A DNA stretch of 64,000 bases, from the NCBI RefSeq assembly GCF_024436055.1, contig NZ_JANFNH010000013.1, positions 62,001 to 126,000 on the forward strand, written 5' to 3'. The notes under the pieces were generated by a model, which was not told where the DNA came from, did not search any database, and saw only the letters and a program-made list of their open reading frames with translations. Both the position numbers and the translations under genes were made by a program. Shown here piece by piece: positions 57,501-64,000 of the stretch. Source of the stretch: Streptantibioticus rubrisoli (lineage in GTDB: Bacteria; Actinomycetota; Actinomycetes; Streptomycetales; Streptomycetaceae). Numbering within the stretch: the first letter of the stretch is position 1; each line of letters opens with the position of its first letter.

Positions 57501-58143
57501 CGAATTCCGGGGTTTGGAGCAGCGCGTACGTCTTGCGCGCCGCCTCCGACAGGTCCTGGTAGAGGTCGCCCAGGAAGCGGGTGTTCCAGCCCTCCGTGCC
57601 GTCTTCGTTCAGCGGGTCGGTGAAGTCGTGGACGAGGGCGCCCTGTTCGTCGCGCTCGCGCCAGAACTCGACCAGCGCCCGCGCGCCGTCGTGCGAGACG
57701 GGGATCTGGAAGAGCGGGTTGCGGTCCGGGTTGAACAGGAGCCTGCCCGCCTGGCCTTCGCCGAGTTCCGCGAAGGCGCGCTCCAGCCAGCCCCGGTACG
57801 TCGGGTCCGGGTCCTCGCTCGCGTACGCGGCGTACCGCTCCAGCGCGAGGTCGTGCCGTTCGCCGTCCGGGCCTGTGAGGTACGGCTCGGGGATCAGGCG
57901 GTTGTCCTCGCAGAAGCGGACGAAGACCGTGCCGAGCACCCAGGCGACGGCGACCTGGGTGATCCGCTCGTCCAGCCAGGAGTTCCAGGTGGCCCCCGTG
58001 CGCTTGACGTCGAAGGCGCGCTTGTGTTCCGCCTTGAGCCGGTCCCGTACCTCCGTGAGCGCCCGCACCTGCTTGTCCAGGTCGGTCTCGACCGCCTTCA
58101 CCTGCTGCTTCAGGTCGTCCAGCAGTGCCTTGCGGTCGATCAC
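54541..58143 (-). CDS. pglX: BREX type 2 adenine-specific DNA methyltransferase PglX
   Basis: A 1,200-residue N6-adenine methyltransferase. The AdoMet motif is MIDPTCGSGHFVLGAF near residue 240 and the catalytic motif is VVVGNPPYITVKD near 376. The region after NPPY should hold target recognition; the C-terminal 250 residues are conserved PglX sequence. PglX marks self DNA and is needed for exclusion. The GTG start at 58143 follows the pglW stop by one base, so the two are coupled. No long G or C tract is visible in the gene, unlike the phase-variable pglX of Streptomyces coelicolor. Residues ~380-880 are encoded by much more AT-rich DNA with different codon choice. Confidence 0.95.
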   Translation of the reverse strand: MIDRKALLDDLKQQVKAVETDLDKQVRALTEVRDRLKAEHKRAFDVKRTGATWNSWLDERITQVAVAWVLGTVFVRFCEDNRLIPEPYLTGPDGERHDLALERYAAYASEDPDPTYRGWLERAFAELGEGQAGRLLFNPDRNPLFQIPVSHDGARALVEFWRERDEQGALVHDFTDPLNEDGTEGWNTRFLGDLYQDLSEAARKTYALLQTPEFVEEFILDRTMNPVVRELGGAFGELKMIDPTCGSGHFVLGAFRRMVALWAERRPDVDRHARVRAALDAVHGVDVNPFAVAIARFRLLVAAMAVAGMRTLAEAGRWDWPIHLAVGDSLIKARQLGFEFDDLEAGDPLAEFSYSTEDIHEPEYKGILEQGRYHVVVGNPPYITVKDKALNELYKGLYSSCARQYQLTVPFAERFFQLAKRPGPNGSSSGYVGQITSNGFMKREFGKRLIEDFFANDVELTEVIDTSGAYIPGHGTPTVILIGRRNKSGRSATVRMVMGKRGEPGFPEVPAQGLVWQAIVSQVDNPDTESEWVSSTDTSRDRLRKHPWSLSGGGASELRDRLESSAETTPLYRFVQDSGNMLNTREDDAYLTRGAASRAGISPDLTRRIVEGFEIRDWATQGSTETLFPYSQRGEQRDISTKELKTLWPSRQLLHIRKSLSGTQEERGLPWYEYSSFSPERYNSKKLLVFTLVATHQHFFLRDSDEIFSQAATVFTLEEGSAAPIVGVLGILNSSTACFWLKQVSQPKAGGGNGRGMQDEAWEERYEFTGTKLKEFPLPSRFPVDLAANLHRLAKELAATSPSALTSREAPTPASAALREAQAKWTAIRAQMIALQEELDWQVYFHYDLHAENLRSSEAEVPDLSLGERAFEIALARQVEEGKASTEWFKRHGSTPITSIPEHWPDAYKAVVQKRIDAIENSRAIGMIERPEYKRRWATEGWDKLQERALRGWLLDRIEKRELWYQDGDQPTLLTRSQLTDALSRDEDFVSVAAIYAPNKDLPAVVADLLADEHVPFLAALRYKPSGLKKRADWEHVWDLQRKEDAAPDEPAKRKIRDTIPVPPKYTSADFLKPSYWRARGKLDVPKERFISYSSTTSGVPELYGWAGWDHREQAQALTTYFTNNATTTEELTPLLAGLLELQPWLGQWHDEFDPTYGMSPAAFFAGYRAQIQGEHGLTDDDLRAWRPAAPTRGRRATKK
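55500..57000 (-). other. AT-rich segment within pglX (candidate swapped target-recognition region)
   Basis: Hand counts of individual 60-base lines here give about 42-55% G+C (25/60 at 56041 and at 56761), against 62-73% just outside (44/60 at 57361). Codons ending in A or T are frequent. The reading frame is unbroken. Location after the NPPY motif suggests that a specificity domain from a lower-GC source was recombined into a resident pglX. Confidence 0.8.
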
Positions 58144-58144
58144 G

Positions 58145-61100
58145 TCAGGCTCTCCTTTGTTGTACGGACGTTTGTTGTGCGGTTGGTGTACGGGCTGCGT
58201 CGGCGGCGGACGGTACGGCCGCAGTGCCGGGGCGGACTACCCACGCGTCGGGGAGTTCTATCCACTCACCCAGGCCGGACTGGTACGCCACCGCCGTCCG
58301 GCCCAGGCGCGGTGGGCGGGCGGGGTCGGACTGCGGGCAGAGCAGCCACAGCGCGCGCTCGCCGTGGCGGGCGCGGTCCGCGAGGCGCTCCAGGGTGGCC
58401 ATCGCGTCGTAGCGGGCGAGCACGCCGGCGTCCACAAGCAGCACCGGACCGTCGCCGTTCGCGCGGCCGAGGCGGGCGGCGATGCGCGGTTCGACCAAAC
58501 TCCACGCGGTGCGCGCGTACTCGGCGAACTTCATCGCCGCCTTCGAACCCGGCTCGGCGACATCCGCCTTGAGGATCGTCTCCCAGGTCGGCTTGGGCCG
58601 CCGATCCACCTGCTCGTGCAGTGCGGCGATGAACAGCTCCGCGACGGAGAGAACTTCCGCGCCCACCTGCCCGTCCGGGGTGGAGAGGCGACGGACCGCT
58701 CCCGTCATCCGCAGCGTGTGGACGGTGAGCACGCGGAAGCCGTCCCGCCGGGCCGAGGCCAGCAGCCGTTCACCGGTGCGGATCGCGGCGGCCAGCGTCG
58801 GGTCGTTGTCGTAGCGGGTGGCCTGGACGGCGGTGAGGGTCCGGCCGCGCGCGTCCGACGAGATGTAACTGGAGATGCTGTTGGCGTGCCGTGGGAGGTA
58901 CCGCTGGATCCGATTGTCCTCGTGGGTCTTCAGCACCAGGTCGAAGCCTGCCTCCTGGAGCGCCTTGGTCAGCCGCCCGCCCTCCGGCAGGCTGTGACCG
59001 CCCCGGGCGTCCAGCAACTCCGGGAAGCGAGCCCGTACTCGTTCGTGGATCTCTTCGACGCGTAGCCCCGCTTGCTGGCCCTCGGGTACGCCGGGAACCA
59101 GGCGTACCAGCCCTGCCTGCGTCAGGCGCAGCGCGCGCACCAGCGGCAGGTTGCGCGGGTAGATCTCCAGCCGCGGGGTGGCGGCGGCGTTGCGGGACGC
59201 GGCGGCGGCCAGCTGGACGATGCGCCGCTCGTCCCAGGCCACGGCGCCCGGTGGCGGCGGAACGGCACCCAGTTCGGCGAGTACCGTCGCCGAGGTGGGC
59301 AGCGACTCGGCCTCGGCGAGCTTGTCGGCGACCCGGCCGAGCCGCTGTGCGTACTCCAACAGGGCAGGCCCCGACGGGGTGTCCGGTCCGTCGTCGTCAC
59401 CGACCTCGAGGGCCAGCAGGCCCGCGCCCATGCCCTCGTCAACCGCATCGCGGTTGGCCGCGTGCTGGAACTCCCGGCTCGCGGGATCGAGTTGCTCGAC
59501 CTCGACCACGACCCGTACCGCCGCGAGCGCCAACGCCCGGCGCTGCTCGCGGGTTTGCAACTGCGTACCACGGCGTACGGTGAGCGCGTCGGCGATCTCG
59601 GCGGCGGCGGCGACCCGTCCCATCCCGCGCAGCAGCTCCAGGACCTCGCCGCGCAGCGCGCGCACCGCGGTGTTGCGCTTCCAACGCGTGCGCTGCGCCT
59701 TGAGCATCTGCGGGATGCGGCCCGCGGTCAGCCCCAGTACGTCGGCCACGTCCTTCTGCTTGGGCCACGCCCCGATCGCGGGCAGCTCACCGTGCTCGTC
59801 GGGCAGGCGCAGCAACAGCCGCACCATCTCGACCTCGTTGGCGTTGGCGCCGTTCTTGCGCAGCTCCGGAACGAAGATCGCGGCGAGGGTGTCCAGGCTG
59901 ACCGCGCGCAACGCCCGTTCGCCAAGCCCTCCGGCCTGATCGCCGCCGGACCTGGCCACCGCGTCGTTGAGGGCGGCCTCGGCTGCCGACAGTTCGGCGC
60001 GTGCCTCCTTGCGCCCCTCAGGGGTGAGCGGCGAGGGCGGCTGCTCGGCGAACTTCTTCCGCCACTGCTTGATCCGGCCCTGCACCTCGTTCCTGGTCTT
60101 GGTACCGAGACCAGGAGCGTTGAGCAGTCGACGCTGACTCAGGTCGAGGAGCTGGCCGACGGTGTGGACACCCAGGCCGTGTACGAACGAGATCGCGGCC
60201 GGGCCGAGTCCGGACGAGTTGATCGGGGTCTCGCGCGTGGCCTGCTCTGCCCACAGGTTGCGCTGCTGCTCCGCGCTCTCCGGCTCGGCGGCCTCGATAC
60301 CGGGAGTGGTGGGGGCGTCGGCGTCGCCGGAGTTCGCCGTGGGAGTCGCCGGTGTGGGGGTGGAGTGACGGGAGCGGCTGGGGCGGTGCGAGGAGGGGAG
60401 TGCCTCGTCCAGGTCAAGGAAGATCTTCTTCCAGGCGTCCCGCATCTGCTTGAGCTCGGGGTACCGCTTGCTGGCGTCCCGGTGGAGGGCCGTGCGGAAG
60501 AACTTGACCAGCGCGTCCTTCACGGCGGAATCGAACGCGTCCGCGGCGATCGTCGGATACGGCTGGTCCTTCTCGTCGGTCTGCCGCGCCGACACCTTCC
60601 CGTCGCCCCAGACCGGCAGTTCGCGGGAGGCCATCTCGTGGAGGGTGACGGCGAGGGCGTACCGCTCCGCGTGGCCGTCGTAGACAGGACGCGCCAGCGT
60701 GCCGAGGAACGGGTCCAGATATCCCTCTGTTCCCGCCTGGTACTCCTGCACGGGGTAGCCCGCGAGCGAGAAGTCGATCAGCACCAGTTCCCGCGTGCGG
60801 TTCGGGCGGACCCGGATCGCGATGTTGTCCGGTTTGATGTCCCGGTGCCAGACGCCCTCGCCCTCAAGGAAGTCCACCGCCCCGAAGAGGTAGTCCCCGT
60901 AGGACTCCAATTGGTCGACGGTGAGTCGTCCCTCGTCGCGCAACAGGCGGGCGACGGTCTCCTCACGACGGCGGCGCCTGCTGGAAACGGTGCCGCTGCC
61001 GGTGGTGTCCTCCTCACGCTCGTCGCCGACGTACTCGATGACGAGAACCGTGCGTCCGGCGATCTTCTGTGGCTCGGGCTCGACGAGGCGGATGATCCGT

Positions 61101-62965
61101 GAGTCGGGGCGCAGCCTGCCCATCACTTCGGCCTCGCGTACCAGTAGCTTGGCGCGTTCCTCCGACATCGCGACCTTCAGCACCGCGAAGGCCTTCGACC
61201 TGCCGCGCACGGAGGGGTCGACGGTCAGGTCCCGTACCAGGAACGCGCGGCTGGTGGAGCCGGTGCCAAGGCGGCGGCGCACTTCCCAGCGACCGGCGAG
61301 CACGTCACCGGGGACGGCGTCCAGCGGGTCCTTCTCCTGCTGCTCCTCGGCGGCCGGGCGCGGCTGGTCGGGGATGGAGGGTGCCGGGGCACCGGTTGCG
61401 GCCCGTGCGGCGGCCTCCACCGCGGGTGCGGGCCCCTCGCCAGGCGGCGCGGTCAGGCTTTCCTCGACGAACTCCAGCATCTCCAGGAACTCGTTGACGG
61501 TCGCCAGACGCTGGCCGGGACGGAAGGCGGTCGCCGCCTGTACCAGCTCGTCGATGTCGGGGGAGAGCCCGTCGACCAGCGCGCTGGGCCGCAGGCCCTC
61601 GCCCGCCTCCAGGCGGGCCACCAGCTCGGCCTGGCTCGCGCCGGGCGGTTTGCCCGTCGCCAGCAGGTACGTGAGCATGCCGAGCCCGTAGATGTCGAGC
61701 GCGACGGGGTCGGGGTTGAGCGCGGTCAGGTCGGGGGCGAGGTACGGGTCGGCGCCCTCCGCGATGTGCGCTCCGGCGTTGGACAGCGCGGTGGGAGCGA
61801 AGCGGTCGGCGGTGGCCTGCCCGTGGTCGCCGAGTCGCTGGACGGCCACCTGCCAGTCGGAAATCTGCAGGTGTGGTACGAGCCAGCCGGCCGTCTCCGT
61901 GTCGGTCCCGGCGGCCCGGCCCCGGGGCCGTGGGATGACGTGCACGGAGTGCGCGGACAGCGTGCGGTGGTAGATCCGTGCGCCGTGCGCGCTGCGCACC
62001 GTCTCCGCGAGCTGGCGGACCAGGGCCATCCTGCCGAGGATGTCCAACTTGTCGCCGTACTGGGCGAGATACTCGTCCAGTCGCAGGGTCCGCGGATCGT
62101 ATTCGAAGATCAGGGCGGGACCGGCGGTGTGGCCTGACGGGTCGTACTGCTTCAACTGGACGACGCCGGGGTGCCGGAAGCGCCGCAGCACCGCCGCCTC
62201 CCGCCGGGCGGCGCGCTCCACCGACGCTCGCAACTCCGCGTCCGACCCGCGCTCGCGAAGGTAGACGCGGATGCGGGCGGCCTCGGGCAACTCGCTGTGC
62301 TGGGCCAGGTAGTCGGCCCAGGTGGGTCCCGAGTCAAACGCCTTGCGGTTGAGCAGGTAGGGGCCGACCTTGTAGGCCGCGTCGCTCCGCGCGATGCCGA
62401 TGCGCTCCAGGGACGACTTCAGCGCGCGCGAGCGGGTGGCGTCGAACCGGCGCCGCTGCTCGCGCGGCGGCTCCTTGAGCATCGCGACCAGTTCGTTGAT
62501 CGTGTACACACCCTGCTGGTCGTGGGCGGGCAACCGGATCCGCAGCGACGAGTCCGTGAAGCAGACGGCCTCGGACACCCAGGGGGCGGGCATGCCGTGC
62601 GGCGTGGCCTGACGGAGGAGGTCGCCCAGTTCCCTCGCCTTCTTGTTCGCCAGGTGCAGCGGATTGCTGTGCGAGAGCTGCTGTCCACCGGGTCGGGTCT
62701 GCAGCCAGCTGCCGTTGCGGGACTCGACCGATCCGTGCCAGTCCTTCAGCTCGATCAGGTACACCCCGCCGGGCGCGACGACCAGCAGGTCTACCTCGCG
62801 TACGTGCCCCGTGCTGGCGGTGAATGTGAAGTTCGACCATGCCCGCCACGGCTCGGCGTCGGGCAGCTTGTCGCGGATCGCCTCCAGGCCCCTGCGTTCA
62901 TGCGGGAACTCCGAGTCGGTGACTGTTTCCCACCGGCCGTCCCGCATACGCCAGCCCCGCTTCAT
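58145..62965 (-). CDS. pglW: BREX type 2 serine/threonine kinase PglW with NERD domain
   Basis: A 1,606-residue multidomain protein. An N-terminal NERD (nuclease-related) domain at about 15-130 has VDLLVVAPGGVYLIELKDWHG. A kinase-like region at about 225-490 has degenerate motifs (HRTLSAHSV for HRDLxxxN; SDWQ for DFG). A second kinase domain at about 555-830 has LGTGSTSRAF, AVLKV, HRDIKPDN near 705 and LIDFSLAG. A helix-hairpin segment follows near 930 (FVHGLGVHTVGQLLDLS), then an HTH-like stretch (KDVADVLGLTAGRIPQML). PglW autophosphorylates in the known Pgl system. ATG 62965 was preferred to the TTG five codons earlier, which has no ribosome site. It starts the pglWX unit. Confidence 0.94.
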   Translation of the reverse strand: MKRGWRMRDGRWETVTDSEFPHERRGLEAIRDKLPDAEPWRAWSNFTFTASTGHVREVDLLVVAPGGVYLIELKDWHGSVESRNGSWLQTRPGGQQLSHSNPLHLANKKARELGDLLRQATPHGMPAPWVSEAVCFTDSSLRIRLPAHDQQGVYTINELVAMLKEPPREQRRRFDATRSRALKSSLERIGIARSDAAYKVGPYLLNRKAFDSGPTWADYLAQHSELPEAARIRVYLRERGSDAELRASVERAARREAAVLRRFRHPGVVQLKQYDPSGHTAGPALIFEYDPRTLRLDEYLAQYGDKLDILGRMALVRQLAETVRSAHGARIYHRTLSAHSVHVIPRPRGRAAGTDTETAGWLVPHLQISDWQVAVQRLGDHGQATADRFAPTALSNAGAHIAEGADPYLAPDLTALNPDPVALDIYGLGMLTYLLATGKPPGASQAELVARLEAGEGLRPSALVDGLSPDIDELVQAATAFRPGQRLATVNEFLEMLEFVEESLTAPPGEGPAPAVEAAARAATGAPAPSIPDQPRPAAEEQQEKDPLDAVPGDVLAGRWEVRRRLGTGSTSRAFLVRDLTVDPSVRGRSKAFAVLKVAMSEERAKLLVREAEVMGRLRPDSRIIRLVEPEPQKIAGRTVLVIEYVGDEREEDTTGSGTVSSRRRRREETVARLLRDEGRLTVDQLESYGDYLFGAVDFLEGEGVWHRDIKPDNIAIRVRPNRTRELVLIDFSLAGYPVQEYQAGTEGYLDPFLGTLARPVYDGHAERYALAVTLHEMASRELPVWGDGKVSARQTDEKDQPYPTIAADAFDSAVKDALVKFFRTALHRDASKRYPELKQMRDAWKKIFLDLDEALPSSHRPSRSRHSTPTPATPTANSGDADAPTTPGIEAAEPESAEQQRNLWAEQATRETPINSSGLGPAAISFVHGLGVHTVGQLLDLSQRRLLNAPGLGTKTRNEVQGRIKQWRKKFAEQPPSPLTPEGRKEARAELSAAEAALNDAVARSGGDQAGGLGERALRAVSLDTLAAIFVPELRKNGANANEVEMVRLLLRLPDEHGELPAIGAWPKQKDVADVLGLTAGRIPQMLKAQRTRWKRNTAVRALRGEVLELLRGMGRVAAAAEIADALTVRRGTQLQTREQRRALALAAVRVVVEVEQLDPASREFQHAANRDAVDEGMGAGLLALEVGDDDGPDTPSGPALLEYAQRLGRVADKLAEAESLPTSATVLAELGAVPPPPGAVAWDERRIVQLAAAASRNAAATPRLEIYPRNLPLVRALRLTQAGLVRLVPGVPEGQQAGLRVEEIHERVRARFPELLDARGGHSLPEGGRLTKALQEAGFDLVLKTHEDNRIQRYLPRHANSISSYISSDARGRTLTAVQATRYDNDPTLAAAIRTGERLLASARRDGFRVLTVHTLRMTGAVRRLSTPDGQVGAEVLSVAELFIAALHEQVDRRPKPTWETILKADVAEPGSKAAMKFAEYARTAWSLVEPRIAARLGRANGDGPVLLVDAGVLARYDAMATLERLADRARHGERALWLLCPQSDPARPPRLGRTAVAYQSGLGEWIELPDAWVVRPGTAAVPSAADAARTPTAQQTSVQQRRA

Positions 62966-63110
62966 CGCAATCTCGGTCAAAGGGGATGCGCAGTGGCTCT
63001 CAAACCCCCGGGTCAGATCGTAACGGCTCGTTGAGCTGTGCGGGGCTTGGTTCTGGACCTGAGCACGCGGCGCGGCCTGCGTCGGCGGTCGGACGGCTCG
63101 TAGCGCGTTT

Positions 63111-63140
63111 GCCCGGGGCCAACGGACGCAGGCCCCGGGC
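63111..63140. terminator. Hairpin between the DUF2075-type gene and pglW
   Basis: A perfect 10-bp stem (63111-63120 with 63131-63140) with a ten-base loop lies 16 bases beyond the stop of the minus-strand gene at the right edge. It separates that gene's transcript from pglW, so pglW should have its own promoter in 62966-63110. Confidence 0.75.
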
Positions 63141-63156
63141 AGCGCAGCGCGTACGG

Positions 63157-64000
63157 TCAGCGAACCGACACTGGGACGCCTGCTTCGCTGGGGATCAGCT
63201 CGCGCAGCTTCTCACGGGTCTCAGCGTCCGTTGAGTAGATGATCGTTCCGACCATGCCGCGGGTCAGCAGCACCTTGTACGTGTTGCGGATCAGCCGATC
63301 GACAGTGTCGTTCGGCGTGGACCTCTTGAATGCCGGGTCCTTCGAAGCCGTACGGTCGGGCACCCACTGGTCGCCGCGCCACACCAGGTCCGGCCCCATG
63401 ATCACGCCGCTCCAGTCGTACTCGAAGCCCTGCGCGGTATAAACACAGCCGACCTGACCGAAACCGGCGGGATCCGTCGCCCACAGGGCGGCCGGTGGTG
63501 CTCCCGCGACCCCCCGGTCGCCGTAGACGTTCCACGGCCGGGCCCAGTCACCGATCACCACATCAGCCGGGAGAGGCTCCCCGGGGACTGTCTTGGTGGT
63601 CCACTTCCAGCAATAGCCGGCCGCCATACGGGCGTTGTAGCCTTCGGCCCGCCGTTCCTCGAGGAACGCCTCCATCTCCTGAGGGCTCTCCGCGACCATG
63701 AGCCGCATTTTTGAATCCGGTTCCCAGAGGATGGGACCTCCCCCCTCCAGGCCCAACAACCGCAGAACCCAGTCCAGATACGCTTCACTGCCGCCACAAC
63801 GGAACTGACCGTCAAGGGCTACTACGCTGCAACGCAGGCCCTTGGCCGCGGCCGCTGCCTTGATCGTGTCAACGTCGCCCATTTCTCCCGGGCGTACGAC
63901 CTGGTGCTGGTCCAAGAGGAAGACCGGTACGCGAGCGGCGTCGATCAGCTCTTCCACCTGTGGTTTGCCGGTGCGCTGCGCAGCGGGCGTGTAACGGTTG
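63157..64000 (-). CDS. DUF2075-type helicase/ATPase, partial (5' end beyond window)
   Basis: The C-terminal ~280 residues of a P-loop helicase-like protein. KPQVEELIDAARVPVFLLD and QHQVVRPGEMGD match the DUF2075 pattern of motifs II-III. GCVYTAQGFEYDWSGVIMGPDL near the C terminus and NTYKVLLTRGMVGTIIYS match motifs V-VI of superfamily 1-like helicases. The frame continues upstream without a stop to base 64000, so the N terminus with Walker A, and any GIY-YIG or Schlafen-like domain, lies outside. DUF2075 proteins recur in defence islands. It is transcribed in the same direction as pglW but is separated from it by a terminator. Confidence 0.88.
   Translation of the reverse strand, partial: NRYTPAAQRTGKPQVEELIDAARVPVFLLDQHQVVRPGEMGDVDTIKAAAAAKGLRCSVVALDGQFRCGGSEAYLDWVLRLLGLEGGGPILWEPDSKMRLMVAESPQEMEAFLEERRAEGYNARMAAGYCWKWTTKTVPGEPLPADVVIGDWARPWNVYGDRGVAGAPPAALWATDPAGFGQVGCVYTAQGFEYDWSGVIMGPDLVWRGDQWVPDRTASKDPAFKRSTPNDTVDRLIRNTYKVLLTRGMVGTIIYSTDAETREKLRELIPSEAGVPVSVR

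Noticed and set aside
1-64000. CRISPR arrays, tRNA or rRNA genes, insertion sequences, riboswitches
   Set aside because: I looked for regularly spaced repeats, cloverleaf-like GC blocks, transposase motifs and known aptamer cores by eye and saw none; short RNA genes could still be missed without a covariance-model search.

Overview
The window looks like high-GC actinomycete DNA, most likely Streptomyces. Coding regions are roughly 65-73% G+C, GTG starts and four-base start/stop overlaps are common, and gene families typical of Streptomyces are present (LAL regulators, WhiJ/AbaA-type trios, the Pgl phage-defence system). It splits into a secondary-metabolite half (about 1-29 kb) and a defence or conflict-system half (about 29.7-64 kb). 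No tRNA, rRNA, CRISPR array, transposase or integrase was recognised.

Bases 1-29 kb are the end of a modular type I polyketide cluster. The window opens inside a PKS gene that encodes the tail of one KS, then AT-DH-KR-ACP, a full KS-AT-DH-KR-ACP module and a terminal thioesterase. Around it are a discrete acyltransferase, a DrrAB-type ABC exporter, a complete dTDP-L-rhamnose operon (rmlDCAB), a thioesterase-like protein that has lost its catalytic residues, an adenylate-forming ligase, a flavin amine oxidase/monooxygenase, an Sfp-type phosphopantetheinyl transferase with a metallophosphoesterase, a LAL regulator, an acyl-CoA carboxylase beta chain and an agmatinase-family ureohydrolase. Flavin oxidase, ligase, discrete AT and ureohydrolase together match the arginine-to-4-guanidinobutyryl (then 4-aminobutyryl) starter-unit logic known from azalomycin, desertomycin and ECO-02301 type polyketides. 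The predicted product is therefore an amino- or guanidino-capped polyene/polyol macrolide or macrolactam ending in a 2,4-dienoyl unit, possibly rhamnosylated. No glycosyltransferase, amidase or loading module lies in the window.

Bases 28.8-38.7 kb hold an N-terminally truncated amidohydrolase, then a coupled four-gene module (XRE regulator, ImmA/IrrE-type metallopeptidase, MAB_1171c-like membrane protein, PAP2-like membrane protein), then a TPR-CHAT protease gene divergent from a small cysteine-containing protein and a membrane protein.

Bases 39-63 kb contain all six genes of a type 2 BREX (Pgl) system on the minus strand, in the order pglW-pglX-pglY-pglZ-brxD-brxHI, interrupted by two separate cargo islands. 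One, between pglX and pglY, is a WhiJ/AbaA-like trio (XRE-DUF5753, a small DUF397-like protein, an RsbW-like ATPase). The other, between pglZ and brxD, is a plus-strand pair: a DUF262/GmrSD-like protein whose HNH-type motif has lost its histidine, and a CBS-HEPN protein. The middle of pglX, where target recognition is expected, is markedly AT-rich. A partial DUF2075-type helicase gene runs off the right edge. The most novel-looking candidates are the CBS-HEPN/DUF262 cargo pair nested in BREX, the CHAT module, the degenerate thioesterase and the glutamate-substituted discrete acyltransferase.
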